Shown here: positions 43,031 through 52,049 of the stretch, piece after piece
How the letters are laid out: the number at the start of each line of letters is the position of its first letter
Numbering within the stretch: the stretch's first letter is position 1
DNA from: Caulobacter sp.
GTDB taxonomy: Bacteria; Pseudomonadota; Alphaproteobacteria; Caulobacterales; Caulobacteraceae
DNA: 64,000 nt
NCBI GenBank assembly: GCA_030683005.1
Contig: JAUXMY010000032.1
Coordinates: forward strand, 95,922-159,921
Direction: 5' to 3'
Program-made: the position numbers and the translations under genes
The notes under the pieces: generated by a model
Seen by the model: only the letters and a program-made list of their open reading frames with translations
Told to the model about the DNA's origin: nothing
Database searches by the model: none

Positions 43031-44013
43031 CAGAACGACTCCAGCGCGAAGTAGGCCAGCAGGTGGAAGTAGATCGGCGCGGTGAAGGTCAGGCTGTCGA
43101 TGCGGTCCAGGATGCCGCCATGGCCGGGGATCAGGTGCGAGGTGTCCTTGACCCCGATGTCGCGCTTGATGGCGCTCATGGTCACATCACCGGCGAAGCC
43201 CGCCACCGGCAGCACCAGCGCCATGATGGCCAGACCCAGGCCCTCCAGCGGCGTGAACAGCGGGCCGGCGAACCAGATCAGGGCGGCGGTGGTGGCCCAG
43301 CCGCCGAGGAAGCCCTCCCAGGTCTTGTTGGGGCTGACCTTCGGCATGATCTTGTGGCGGCCCAGGAGCTTGCCCCAGACGTACTGGGCCACGTCGTTGA
43401 ACTCGGTGGCGACCAGCAGGAAGAACACCAGCCCCGCCGCCCCGGCCGGCAGGTCGGCGTCCGACGTCCGCATCAGGAAGGCGACGTAGCCGATGTTGTA
43501 GATGCAGGTCATCAGACCCCAGTGGAACATCGCCACACTGGACAGGTAGCCGCGCGTCTGGCCGATCACCGCCATCAGGTAGGGCGTGATCAGGAAGGCG
43601 TAGACCGGGATCAGCACCAGGTAGATGCCGTAGATGTCCAGCGCCACGAAGGCGTAGTTCACCGGGATCGCCAGATAGGCGGCCAGGATGATCAGCCGGT
43701 CCTCGCGCCGCGTCGGGGCCAGCGACAGGAACTCGCGCAGGGCGATGAACGACACCACCATGAACAGCAGCACGGTGGCCTGCCAGCCGGCCAGCAGCGC
43801 CGCGGCCAGCAGGCCGATCATGACCACCCAGCTGAAGATCCGCTGGCGCAGCTCGGTGTAGTCCTTGCCCGGGCGGGTCACCGTCAGCAGGCCGGCGATG
43901 ACGGCGCCCAGGGCCAGCACGCCGCCGACGCCGGCCAGGCCCCAGAGCAGGGCCGGCGGCTGGGCCGACAGGAAGCGCGTGATGATGTCCAGGACCCTGT
44001 CCCCGCCGTTCAA
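43030..44013 (-). CDS. phosphatidate cytidylyltransferase, YnbB-like
   Basis: A 327-residue polytopic membrane enzyme of the CdsA superfamily, making CDP-diacylglycerol from CTP and phosphatidate. The signature is VKDTSHLIPGHGGILDRIDSL near the C-terminus, with about eight hydrophobic segments. Central motifs ALREFLSLAPTR, FNDVAQYVWGKLLGRHKIMP and KVSPNKTWEGFLGG resemble the E. coli YnbB branch rather than house-keeping CdsA. It is coupled to the PlsC-like gene, and a CDP-alcohol transferase gene starts 435 bases away on the opposite strand. Confidence 0.88.
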   Translation of the reverse strand: MNGGDRVLDIITRFLSAQPPALLWGLAGVGGVLALGAVIAGLLTVTRPGKDYTELRQRIFSWVVMIGLLAAALLAGWQATVLLFMVVSFIALREFLSLAPTRREDRLIILAAYLAIPVNYAFVALDIYGIYLVLIPVYAFLITPYLMAVIGQTRGYLSSVAMFHWGLMTCIYNIGYVAFLMRTSDADLPAGAAGLVFFLLVATEFNDVAQYVWGKLLGRHKIMPKVSPNKTWEGFLGGWATTAALIWFAGPLFTPLEGLGLAIMALVLPVAGFAGDVTMSAIKRDIGVKDTSHLIPGHGGILDRIDSLTFTAPIYFHLLAYFALESF

Positions 44014-44067
44014 CGTACCGCCGAACGGAGGTTGCCGAGCGCGGCGTTCCGGTCAAGGCTCCGTCGC

Positions 44068-44451
44068 ATGGAACGCCTGCTGAAATCGAGCTTGGTCCAC
44101 ATCGCCTTCGGCTTTCTCGCGATGGGCAGCTGGGCGCTGTTCGCCAACCGCGAACACGGCCTCGCCGGCGCCTGGCTGCCGGCCCTGGCCCAGGGGACCA
44201 TCTCCGGCGCCCTGACCGGGGTGTTGAAGAAGACGCTGGAGGTACTCGACGGGCGGCTGAAGGGCGCGCCGGCCCTCATCGTCCCGCCCGCGATCACCGC
44301 CGGCTCGATCCTGACCCTGCTCCTTCTGGTTCACACCGCCATCGGCACGCCGGAGGTCATCGCCACCATCGCCGTGCCCTGGTCGGTCTCGACCCTCTAC
44401 GCCATCGTCTACAACGCCGGCCTCGTCCGGGCCCGCCGGAACGCCGCATGA
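44068..44451 (+). CDS. small inner-membrane protein in lipid cluster
   Basis: A 127-residue protein with about four hydrophobic segments (LVHIAFGFLAMGSWALFA; AWLPALAQGTISGALTGVL; LIVPPAITAGSILTLLLLV; IATIAVPWSVSTLYAIVYNA). I start at ATG 44068; the frame is open far upstream but antisense to the CdsA-like gene. The stop overlaps the next ATG (ATGA), so it is coupled to the CDP-alcohol transferase gene. Family not recognised; an accessory role in lipid synthesis is inference. Confidence 0.72.
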   Translation: MERLLKSSLVHIAFGFLAMGSWALFANREHGLAGAWLPALAQGTISGALTGVLKKTLEVLDGRLKGAPALIVPPAITAGSILTLLLLVHTAIGTPEVIATIAVPWSVSTLYAIVYNAGLVRARRNAA

Positions 44452-45128
44452 CCGACACGCCTGAGAGCCCCGAGAACCGCCGCCCGCTGAAGACCCGTTC
44501 CGCCCGCTGGGCCGGAGCCCTGGCCACGGCGCTGGGCAAGGCGCGGGTCAGCCCCGACGCCATCTCCTTCACCTCGGTCGCCTTCGCCATGCTGGGCGCC
44601 GCCGCGCTCGGCGTCAGCGGCAGCGTCGAGGGGGGCGGTCGCATCGCCTGGCTGCTGCTGGCGGCGGTCTGTATCCAGCTGCGGCTGCTGGCCAACATGC
44701 TCGACGGCATGGTGGCGGTGGAGCATGGCCGGGGCGGTCCGGCCGGCCCGATCTGGAACGAGCTGCCCGACCGCATTGCCGACGGCCTGTTCCTGGTCGC
44801 CGCCGGCTACGGCGTCGTCGCCGCGGGCCTCGACCACGGCGCCTGGCTGGGCTGGATGGCCACGGTGCTGGCCGTGCTGACCGCCTATGTCCGCGAGCTC
44901 GGCCGGGGCCTGGGCTTTGCCGCCGACTTCTCCGGTCCGATGGCCAAGCCGCACCGCATGTTCGCCCTGACCGTCGCCTGCCTCGTCTCGATGGCCGAGC
45001 CGCTCTGGGGCTGGCGGGGCGAGACCCTGCTGATCGCCCTGGCGGTGATCGCGGCGGGCTGCGTGGTCACCGTCTGGCGGCGGACCGGGCGGCTGGCGAA
45101 GGGGTTGCGAGAGCAGGCGGGTGAGTAA
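44448..45128 (+). CDS. CDP-alcohol phosphatidyltransferase, YnbA-like
   Basis: A 226-residue membrane transferase. The CDP-OH motif is NMLDGMVAVEHGRGGPAGPI (here residues 84-103), then WNELPDRIADG. The usual DG-x2-AR reads DGMVAVE and the usual D of the G-x3-D-x3-D part reads E-LPDR-x-AD, a variant seen in the YnbA branch. It joins CDP-diacylglycerol to an alcohol to make a phospholipid; the head group is unknown. Neighbouring PlsC- and YnbB-like genes provide phosphatidate and CDP-DAG. Confidence 0.87.
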   Translation: MTDTPESPENRRPLKTRSARWAGALATALGKARVSPDAISFTSVAFAMLGAAALGVSGSVEGGGRIAWLLLAAVCIQLRLLANMLDGMVAVEHGRGGPAGPIWNELPDRIADGLFLVAAGYGVVAAGLDHGAWLGWMATVLAVLTAYVRELGRGLGFAADFSGPMAKPHRMFALTVACLVSMAEPLWGWRGETLLIALAVIAAGCVVTVWRRTGRLAKGLREQAGE

Positions 45129-45131
45129 TCT

Positions 45132-45152
45132 TCCTCTCCCAGAGGGAGAGGA
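45132..45152. terminator. hairpin between convergent genes
   Basis: TCCTCTCCCAGAGGGAGAGGA is an inverted repeat with a short loop, midway between the transferase stop (45128) and the pseudouridine synthase stop (45160). It may be a bidirectional terminator, without a long T run. Confidence 0.45.
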
Positions 45153-45159
45153 TTCCGCG

Positions 45160-46332
45160 TCAGCCTTTCCGCTTCGGTCCAGGTTTCGCGCCTCGCCCGG
45201 CGAAAGGCTTGCTCCCCGCCGCCGGCTTCTTCGCATAGGGGTTGTCCACCCGGTCCCGCTGCGCCGCCACGGGCCGCGCCGACTTCGGCGTTTCCACCCA
45301 CTTCTTCTTTACCTCGCCCGGCTTCTTGGGCGTGCGCAGGCCGCCGGGCGGTTTGGGTTTGGCCTTCGCCCAGCCGGCCTTCTTGGGCTGGCGGTCGCCC
45401 TTGAGCTCGCCGGTCTCCTGGCCCGGGCGCGGGCCGCGGCGTTGGGGCTTCGGAGCTGCGGCCTCGTGCGGCGTACCCCCGGCCTCGCCGGAGGGGCGGC
45501 GACGGCCGGGGCCGCGGGCGCCCTTGAACTGCACGGCGGCGCCCTTGGGCATGTTCTCCGCCGGAATGTAGTCGGCCAGCAGCTCGCGGATCACGCGGGG
45601 GCCGACCTCCTCGACCTCGCCGGCGCCCAGGTCGCCCAGCGAGAAAGGGCCGTAGCTGAGGCGCAGCAGGCGATTGACCTTCAGGCCGATGGACTCCAGC
45701 ACGCGGCGAACCTCGCGGTTCTTGCCCTCGGTCAGGGTGACGGTGATCCAGACGTTGCGGGCGCCGTCGCGGTCGCCCGTCGCCTTGTCCAGATGGGCGT
45801 CGATCGGGCCGTAGCGGACGCCCTCGATGGTGACGCCGTCCTTGAGCTTGTCGAGCCGCTCCTGGGTGGCGTAGCCGAAGGCCCGGGCGCGGTAGCGGCG
45901 GATCCAGCCGGCTTGCGGCAGCTCCAGCGCCCGCGACAACTCCCCGTCGTTGGTCAGCAGCAGCAGCCCCTCGGACGCCAGGTCGAGGCGGCCGATGGAG
46001 ATCACGCGCGGCAGGCCCTCGGGCAGGGCCTCGAACACCGTCGGCCGGCCCTTGGGGTCGTTGTGACTGGTCAGCAGCCCGACCGGCTTGTGATAGCGGA
46101 ACAGCCGCACCGGCTCGGGCCCGCCAATGACCTCGCCGTCGACGGTCAGGATGTCGCCCGGCATGACCTTGACGCCCGGCGTGGTCAGCACATCGCCGTT
46201 GATGGCCACGCGGCGTGCCTCGATCAGCCGCTCGACCTCGCGGCGCGAGGCGACGCCCGCCCGGGCCAGCACCTTGGCGACGCGTTCGTGGTCGGCGGGT
46301 TCGGCGGGATCGGAAGTGGGGTCTGCGGGCAT
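45160..46332 (-). CDS. rluB: rRNA pseudouridine synthase, RluB/RsuA family
   Basis: A 390-residue synthase. The N-terminal S4 RNA-binding domain starts at about residue 17 (RVAKVLARAGVASRREVERL); the catalytic motif is GRLDLASEGLLLLTND with the nucleophile Asp, then the EGKNREVRRVLE end. After about residue 250 it has a long, basic, Pro/Lys/Arg/Gly-rich disordered tail, common in alphaproteobacterial members and probably rRNA-binding. ATG 46332 is preferred over 46392, which adds a non-family leader. RluB is the likely name, target U2605 of 23S rRNA by inference. Confidence 0.85.
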   Translation of the reverse strand: MPADPTSDPAEPADHERVAKVLARAGVASRREVERLIEARRVAINGDVLTTPGVKVMPGDILTVDGEVIGGPEPVRLFRYHKPVGLLTSHNDPKGRPTVFEALPEGLPRVISIGRLDLASEGLLLLTNDGELSRALELPQAGWIRRYRARAFGYATQERLDKLKDGVTIEGVRYGPIDAHLDKATGDRDGARNVWITVTLTEGKNREVRRVLESIGLKVNRLLRLSYGPFSLGDLGAGEVEEVGPRVIRELLADYIPAENMPKGAAVQFKGARGPGRRRPSGEAGGTPHEAAAPKPQRRGPRPGQETGELKGDRQPKKAGWAKAKPKPPGGLRTPKKPGEVKKKWVETPKSARPVAAQRDRVDNPYAKKPAAGSKPFAGRGAKPGPKRKG

Positions 46333-46412
46333 CGGGCCGGCTCCTGGCAAAGGATCATGTCGCCTCCCGGCGAGATCGGGTTCTATAAGCACAGATCGCC
46401 GGACTTCGCCAC

Positions 46413-46892
46413 GTGACGCCTCTTTCAGACACCGACGCCATGCGCCTGGCCCTGGACGCCGCCCATGCCGCCGCCGCGGCGGGCGAGACGCCCGTGGGCG
46501 CGGTGGTGCTCGACCCGGCGACGGGCGAGGTGCTGGCCGTGGCCGGCAACGGTCCCATCGGCGCCCATGATCCGACCGCCCACGCCGAGATCGCCGCGAT
46601 GCGGATCGCGGCGGGCAAGCTGGGCAACTACCGGCTGACCGGCCTGACCCTGGTGGTGACGCTGGAGCCCTGCGCCATGTGCGCCGGGGCCATCAGCCAC
46701 GCCCGCATCGGCCGGGTGGTGTTCGGCGCGGAGGACGCCAAGGGCGGCGCGGTGATCCACGGCCCGCGCTTCTTCGAGCAACCCACCTGCCACTGGCGGC
46801 CGCAGGTGACCGGCGGCGTGCTGGCCGAGGAGAACGCCGAGTTGCTACGCGGGTTCTTCAAGGCGCGGCGAAAGAAGGGGGAGGGGACATGA
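46413..46892 (+). CDS. tadA: tRNA(Arg) adenosine(34) deaminase
   Basis: A 159-residue cytidine-deaminase-fold enzyme. Zinc ligands and the proton shuttle are visible in DPTAHAEIAAMR (HAE) and TLEPCAMCAGAI (PCxxC), and the C-terminal ends EENAELLRGFFKARRKK. It converts A34 to inosine in tRNA-Arg. Start GTG 46413. The stop overlaps the next start (ATGA). Confidence 0.93.
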   Translation: MTPLSDTDAMRLALDAAHAAAAAGETPVGAVVLDPATGEVLAVAGNGPIGAHDPTAHAEIAAMRIAAGKLGNYRLTGLTLVVTLEPCAMCAGAISHARIGRVVFGAEDAKGGAVIHGPRFFEQPTCHWRPQVTGGVLAEENAELLRGFFKARRKKGEGT

Positions 46893-47353
46893 GGATCATC
46901 ATCGCGGCGCTGGCCCTGCTGGCGGCCACGCCCTGCATCGCGCGCGAGCCGACGCCGGCCTCCATCGAGGACCTGGCCTGGATGGCCGGCGCCTGGACCC
47001 AGACCGACGACCGCGGCGTCACCACGCGGGAGACCTGGCTGGCCCCGCTCGGCGGCGCCATGGCCGGCGTCGGCCAGGCCACGCGCCCGGACGGCAGGAC
47101 CAGCTTCGAGTTCATGAGCATCACCACGGAGGCGGCCGGCCTGACCTTCACCGCCCGCATCGAGGGCCAGACCCCGACGCCCTTCGTGCGCAAGCCCGGT
47201 CCGGCCGGCGAGGCGGTGTTCGAGAACCTCGACCACGACTTCCCCCAGCGCGTCATCTACCGGAAATGTGGCGAGGACCTCTGCGGCCGCATCGAGGGCC
47301 TGGTGGACGGCCAGACCCGGGCGGTCGACTGGCGGTACCGACGCGCGCCGTAG
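46889..47353 (+). CDS. secreted DUF6265-type protein
   Basis: A 154-residue secreted protein: signal peptide MRIIIAALALLAATPCIA (about 1-19), then SIEDLAWMAGAWTQTDD, a lipocalin-like start common to DUF6265 proteins, and ENLDHDFPQRVIYRKCGEDL. Probably a periplasmic beta-barrel-like domain. It is translationally coupled to tadA, although no shared function is evident. Confidence 0.72.
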   Translation: MRIIIAALALLAATPCIAREPTPASIEDLAWMAGAWTQTDDRGVTTRETWLAPLGGAMAGVGQATRPDGRTSFEFMSITTEAAGLTFTARIEGQTPTPFVRKPGPAGEAVFENLDHDFPQRVIYRKCGEDLCGRIEGLVDGQTRAVDWRYRRAP

Positions 47354-47441
47354 ACTCGCGTCTCCACGGAATCCTCACATCGTCTTGATGGCGTCCGACC
47401 GACGCCTGGGCCAGAGTGACGGCTTCACGGAGGGCTGAACG

Positions 47442-47984
47442 ATGACCGGTGCGACAGACGGGCGGGGTTGGCGAGGACAGGCCTGGCGGATGGCGCTCTG
47501 GGGCGGTCTGATCGCCCTGCTTCTGCTGCCGCTGGCGGCCATGCAGGTCACCGCCGAGGTCGCCTGGGACAGCCGAGACTTCGCGATCTTCGGCGTCATG
47601 CTGGCCATCGTCGGCGGCGCCATCGAGGCAGGCGTGCGGCTGAGCGGCAGCCCGGCCTACCGCCTCGCTGTCGCCATCGCCGCCGTCGCGGGTTTTCTGC
47701 TGGTGTGGGCCAACCTCGCCGTCGGGGTCATCGGCAATGAGGACAACCCGCTGAACGCCATGTTCGGCGGGATCCTGCTGGTCGGAGTCCTCGGCGCGGC
47801 AATCGCCCGCTTCCGGGCGTCGGGCATGGCGCGGACGATGATCGCCATGGCGGCGGCCCAGGTCGTCGTGGCTGTCGTGGCCCAGATCTACGGCCACTTC
47901 ATCTGGCCGATGACCGTCGTCTTCGCGGCGATCTGGCTCGGATCGGCCGCGCTGTTCCGCAAGGCGGCGCGGACGACGCCCTAA
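47442..47984 (+). CDS. integral membrane protein, function unknown
   Basis: A 180-residue protein with about five hydrophobic segments (residues 18-35, 47-64, 72-92, 104-122, 130-172). The cytoplasmic ends are basic. Family not recognised. It is monocistronic or a late member of the tadA unit (88-base gap) and converges with a four-base overlap on the DUF2087 gene. Confidence 0.7.
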   Translation: MTGATDGRGWRGQAWRMALWGGLIALLLLPLAAMQVTAEVAWDSRDFAIFGVMLAIVGGAIEAGVRLSGSPAYRLAVAIAAVAGFLLVWANLAVGVIGNEDNPLNAMFGGILLVGVLGAAIARFRASGMARTMIAMAAAQVVVAVVAQIYGHFIWPMTVVFAAIWLGSAALFRKAARTTP

Positions 47985-48517
47985 CGTCCTGTCGCCCGGA
48001 TCAGCGCCAGCGCCTCGGCCGGCGGCCTGCGCTCGATCCGCCGGTACTCGCGGCAGTCCAGCGTGCGGGTCATCAGGCCGGTCTGGACCAGCTCCCGCCG
48101 CAGCAGGGCGGGGTCGCCGAAGCGGTGGCGGTCCTGCAGCCAGGCGCTGATCTGCTGCTCGGTCATCACCGCGTCCGGCGGAAACTTCGCCCACAGAACC
48201 CAGAGGGCCAGCCGCTGGTCGATGGTCTTCGCCGGCCAGGCGGTCAGTCGCCCCTCGCCGTCGAAGTAGCGGGCGACCCGCTCGACGCGCTTGTGATCGA
48301 CAGGCTCGGCCGCGGCCGGAGGTGTCTCCAGTCGGTCGGCGGCCGCCCGCTGGGCGCGGAAGTGCTGGAAATTGCGATAGCCGCCGGCGCGGGCCAGCAT
48401 GTTGAGCAGCTGCACATGGCCGGGCGCGCCGTCGTGGGCGGCCAGCTCACGCTGCAGCGACCGCGCCAGCGCGGAGACATCCTTCGTGGCGAAGGGAAGG
48501 GCGGTTCGGGTCATCAC
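47981..48517 (-). CDS. DUF2087 domain-containing protein
   Basis: A 178-residue cytoplasmic protein. The C-terminal 80 residues match DUF2087: RVARYFDGEGRLTAWPAKTI, DQRLALWVLWAKFPPDAVMTEQQISAWL (about 95-125) and FGDPALLRRELVQTGLMTRT. This domain usually appears with transcriptional regulators and may bind nucleic acid. The N-terminal half (residues 15-60) is helical and unassigned, resembling proteins with a GGYRNFQHFRAQ motif. Confidence 0.82.
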   Translation of the reverse strand: MMTRTALPFATKDVSALARSLQRELAAHDGAPGHVQLLNMLARAGGYRNFQHFRAQRAAADRLETPPAAAEPVDHKRVERVARYFDGEGRLTAWPAKTIDQRLALWVLWAKFPPDAVMTEQQISAWLQDRHRFGDPALLRRELVQTGLMTRTLDCREYRRIERRPPAEALALIRATGR

Positions 48518-48696
48518 CTGTTCCTCTGGCGCGCCTTGGAACTGTCGATGGTCGCTGGCTTTCGACGCGGCGCGAGGAGCGGTGCGTGTCGATGGGTTAC
48601 TGCGGCAGGTTTAGCTTCCCTTTCGGGACAGCGACGCCTCGGTGAACTGCCGACCGTGCAGGGGTGATAACCCGGGGAGGTCGACAGCTCAATAAC

Positions 48697-48784
48697 CCTG
48701 TCATCCCGGACGCCGCAGGCGATCCGGGACCCGGGGGGATGCCGCGCCGACCGCTGGGTCCCGGCTCAAGGCCGGGATGACAGG
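48697..48784. repeat. CCTGTCATCCCGG palindromic repeat
   Basis: CCTGTCATCCCGG (48697-48709) and CCGGGATGACAGG (48772-48784) are perfect inverted repeats enclosing further CCGGGACCC hairpins. It abuts the stop of the GNAT gene and is a different sequence family from the CGTCATCCTGAG element. Confidence 0.75.
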
Positions 48785-49375
48785 CTAGGCGAACGTCTCG
48801 CGCAGCCGGAAGTCCAGCTTGTCGCGCACGGTCGGCCAGTCGAAGTCGCAGATCGACAGCACCACGGTGTCGCGGACGTGGCCGGTCCAGGTGATCTTGT
48901 GGTTGCGCAGGGAGCCCTCGCGGTGGGCGCCCAGCTTGGTCACCGCCGCCTGGCTGCGAGCGTTGCGCTCGTCGATCATGAACTCCACCCGGATGGCCCC
49001 GGCGTCGAAGGCCTGGCCCAGCAACAGCCGCTTGGATTCCGGGTTGACCGGTCCCGACCGCGCGTCGGGATGCAGGAAGGTCGCGCCCACCTCGACCCCT
49101 TTGTGGATCCTGCGGATGTTCAGGAAGCTGGAGGTGCCGACCACCCGCTTGTCGCTGAGCCGGCGGATGGCGTAGCCGATCCGCTCGCCGCGTTCGGTTT
49201 CGCCCTGCAGCGCGCCCCACCAGTCCGAAAAGCCCTCGCCGCAGCCGTTGACCGACATGATCTCCCAGGACTCCGAGTCGCAGTCGACGGCGGCGCGCAG
49301 CTCCTCCTTGTGGTCGGCGGTGATCGGTTCCAGCCGCACGTAGCGGCCCTTGAGGAGCTTGGGCTTGAGGTTCAT
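48785..49375 (-). CDS. GNAT-family N-acetyltransferase (RimJ/RimL-like)
   Basis: A 196-residue GNAT. Typical start LKGRYVRLEPITADHKEELR, then VVGTSSFLNIRRIHKGVEVG (beta4/motif A region), ARSGPVNPESKRLLLGQAFD and a NARSQAAVTKLGAHREGSLR-type end, the RimJ/RimL signature. Transfers acetyl from acetyl-CoA; substrate unknown. Start ATG 49375 follows the first beta strand neatly. Confidence 0.87.
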   Translation of the reverse strand: MNLKPKLLKGRYVRLEPITADHKEELRAAVDCDSESWEIMSVNGCGEGFSDWWGALQGETERGERIGYAIRRLSDKRVVGTSSFLNIRRIHKGVEVGATFLHPDARSGPVNPESKRLLLGQAFDAGAIRVEFMIDERNARSQAAVTKLGAHREGSLRNHKITWTGHVRDTVVLSICDFDWPTVRDKLDFRLRETFA

Positions 49376-49503
49376 GGCGGCGAGGATGGGACAAGGCGGC
49401 GGTGCGGTGCAAGGCGCCGCCGGCGCTTTTCCGGGCGAGCCTGACGGCCTGTGTGGGCAAGCGCCTCGGCGGCTTACCGAGAATTAATGTGGTGCGGATA
49501 AAA

Positions 49504-49529
49504 CTTTATGTCTTATATAAAAACATAAG
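49504..49529. promoter_or_regulatory. AT-rich palindrome before DUF2975-XRE pair
   Basis: TTATGT (49506-49511) and ACATAA (49523-49528) are inverted around TTATATAA, in an AT-rich patch that is striking in this GC-rich sequence. A likely promoter and operator for the DUF2975-XRE pair, 79 bases before its start. Confidence 0.55.
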
Positions 49530-49607
49530 CATCCTGCTTGGACTGGTCGGACCGTCAACGGCCGGCCGTCCAGCGGCGTCATTCACGACCACGAAGGGGG
49601 GCCGCCC

Positions 49608-50141
49608 GTGGCCAGAACGTCAATGTCAGATCCCAAACTCATCAGCCAGGCCAAGGTCCTGGAAGCCGTCACCATCATCGCGCTGGTCCTGCTGGCGCTC
49701 AATCTGCTGCGCCTTGTCGGCGTCGTGGCGGTGGGGTTCGCCGCCGCGGACGCCATCGGCTCGGGCGACCTGACCGCCTTCTGGCCGGAGCTGAACCGCT
49801 TCCTCGGCGCGCTGGTCGGGGTGCTGCCGACGCTGATCTACCTGGGCGGCGTCTGGGCGGCCCAGGGGCTGTTCTCGCGCGTCGCCAGGGGGGAGCTGTT
49901 CAGCGCCGCCAACAGCAAGAGCCTGGCCGACATCGGCGGCGCCCTGCTGTGGGGCGCGACCGCGGCCATGGTCATCGTGCCGTGGCTGCAGTCCTGGATC
50001 GACGGCGAGTACGGCTATGCCGGCGTGCGGATCGAGCAGGAGACCCTGGTCCTGGCCGTCATCGGCGGTGCGGTGCTGATGTTCGGCCGGATGACCAGCC
50101 AGGCCCGCCGGCTGCAGTCCGAACTCGACGAAATCATCTGA
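49608..50141 (+). CDS. DUF2975 membrane protein
   Basis: A 177-residue protein with four hydrophobic segments (about 18-45, 66-88, 105-126, 140-158) in the pattern of DUF2975: VEAVTIIALVLLALNLLRLV (approximately), LFSRVARGELFSAANSKSLADIGG, and a final basic tail. DUF2975 proteins are usually encoded beside a small Xre-type HTH protein, as here (two bases between stop and start). GTG 49608 follows AAGGGGGG; ATG 49623 is an alternative. Confidence 0.85.
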   Translation: MARTSMSDPKLISQAKVLEAVTIIALVLLALNLLRLVGVVAVGFAAADAIGSGDLTAFWPELNRFLGALVGVLPTLIYLGGVWAAQGLFSRVARGELFSAANSKSLADIGGALLWGATAAMVIVPWLQSWIDGEYGYAGVRIEQETLVLAVIGGAVLMFGRMTSQARRLQSELDEII

Positions 50142-50143
50142 CC

Positions 50144-50377
50144 ATGCCCGTCGTCGTCACCCTCGACATCATGCTGGCCCGTCGCAAGATGAAGGCCCGG
50201 GATCTCGCCCAGCGCATCGGCCTGTCGGAAACCCAGCTCAGCCTGCTGCGCACCGGCAAGGTGCGGGGCATGCGGTTCGACACCCTGTCCAAGCTCTGCG
50301 CGGTGCTGGAGTGCACGCCGGGCGAGCTGCTCGACTACAGCTATGACGCGGGGGATCTGGCGGCGGCGGAAGACTGA
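50144..50377 (+). CDS. small XRE/Cro-type HTH regulator (YozG-like)
   Basis: A 77-residue DNA-binding protein from ATG 50144: MLARRKMKARDLAQRIGLSE, TQLSLLRTGKVRGMRFDTLS and KLCAVLECTPGELLDY, the compact HTH found next to DUF2975. It likely represses the pair through the 49504-49529 palindrome. No effector domain. Confidence 0.87.
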   Translation: MPVVVTLDIMLARRKMKARDLAQRIGLSETQLSLLRTGKVRGMRFDTLSKLCAVLECTPGELLDYSYDAGDLAAAED

Positions 50378-50446
50378 CCCTCGTCATGCCGCACCGCACC
50401 CAAAGCCCTTCGCACTTGCCCCCTGCGTAAGCCGGGTGGTACGGTC

Positions 50447-50464
50447 TTCAAACAATCGTTTGAA
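50447..50464. promoter_or_regulatory. CAAAC-N4-GTTTG operator upstream of ACAD gene
   Basis: TTCAAACAATCGTTTGAA has perfect 7-base arms and fits the (G/C)AAAC-N2-4-GTTT(G/C) motif known for PsrA-type TetR fatty-acid regulators. It lies 17 bases before the ATG at 50482 and would repress when acyl-CoA is absent; the responsible regulator is not in the window by sequence evidence. Confidence 0.6.
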
Positions 50465-50481
50465 ACAAGGGCAGGGCCGCC

Positions 50482-51789
<1,308 letters not shown>

Positions 51790-51836
51790 TCAGAGACAAA
51801 CCGGAACCGCTGAATTCAACAACGGTCCGCGCAAGG

Positions 51837-51870
51837 AACCCCGCCGGTGGAAACACCGGCGGGGTTTTTT
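51837..51870 (+). terminator. intrinsic terminator of ACAD gene
   Basis: AACCCCGCCGGTG pairs perfectly with CACCGGCGGGGTT around GAAA (51837-51866), followed by a T run to 51870. Confidence 0.92.
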
Positions 51871-51885
51871 GTTGTGCCGGCGTTC

Positions 51886-52035
51886 TCCCTTCCTCCTCGA
51901 TGGAGGGAGGGCCGGGGATGGTGGTGGACGCAGAGCTTTTCGGGGAAGGCCCCGTTCGGCGCCGAGCCTTGGCGAGCCCTTCCTTCAACACAGCGGCCAC
52001 ACCACCACCCAACCCTCCTCCATCGAGGAGGAGGG
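51886..52035. repeat. inverted intergenic repeat
   Basis: TCCCTTCCTCCTCGATGGAG and GGTGGTG (51886-51927) face CACCACCACCC and CTCCTCCATCGAGGAGGAGGG (52000-52035) as inverted arms with about 70 bases between. It fills most of the gap between the ACAD terminator and the M23 peptidase gene and resembles the CTTCCTCC repeat at 56037 only in its outer bases. Confidence 0.7.
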
Positions 52036-52049
52036 CTAGAAGCGTCCCT

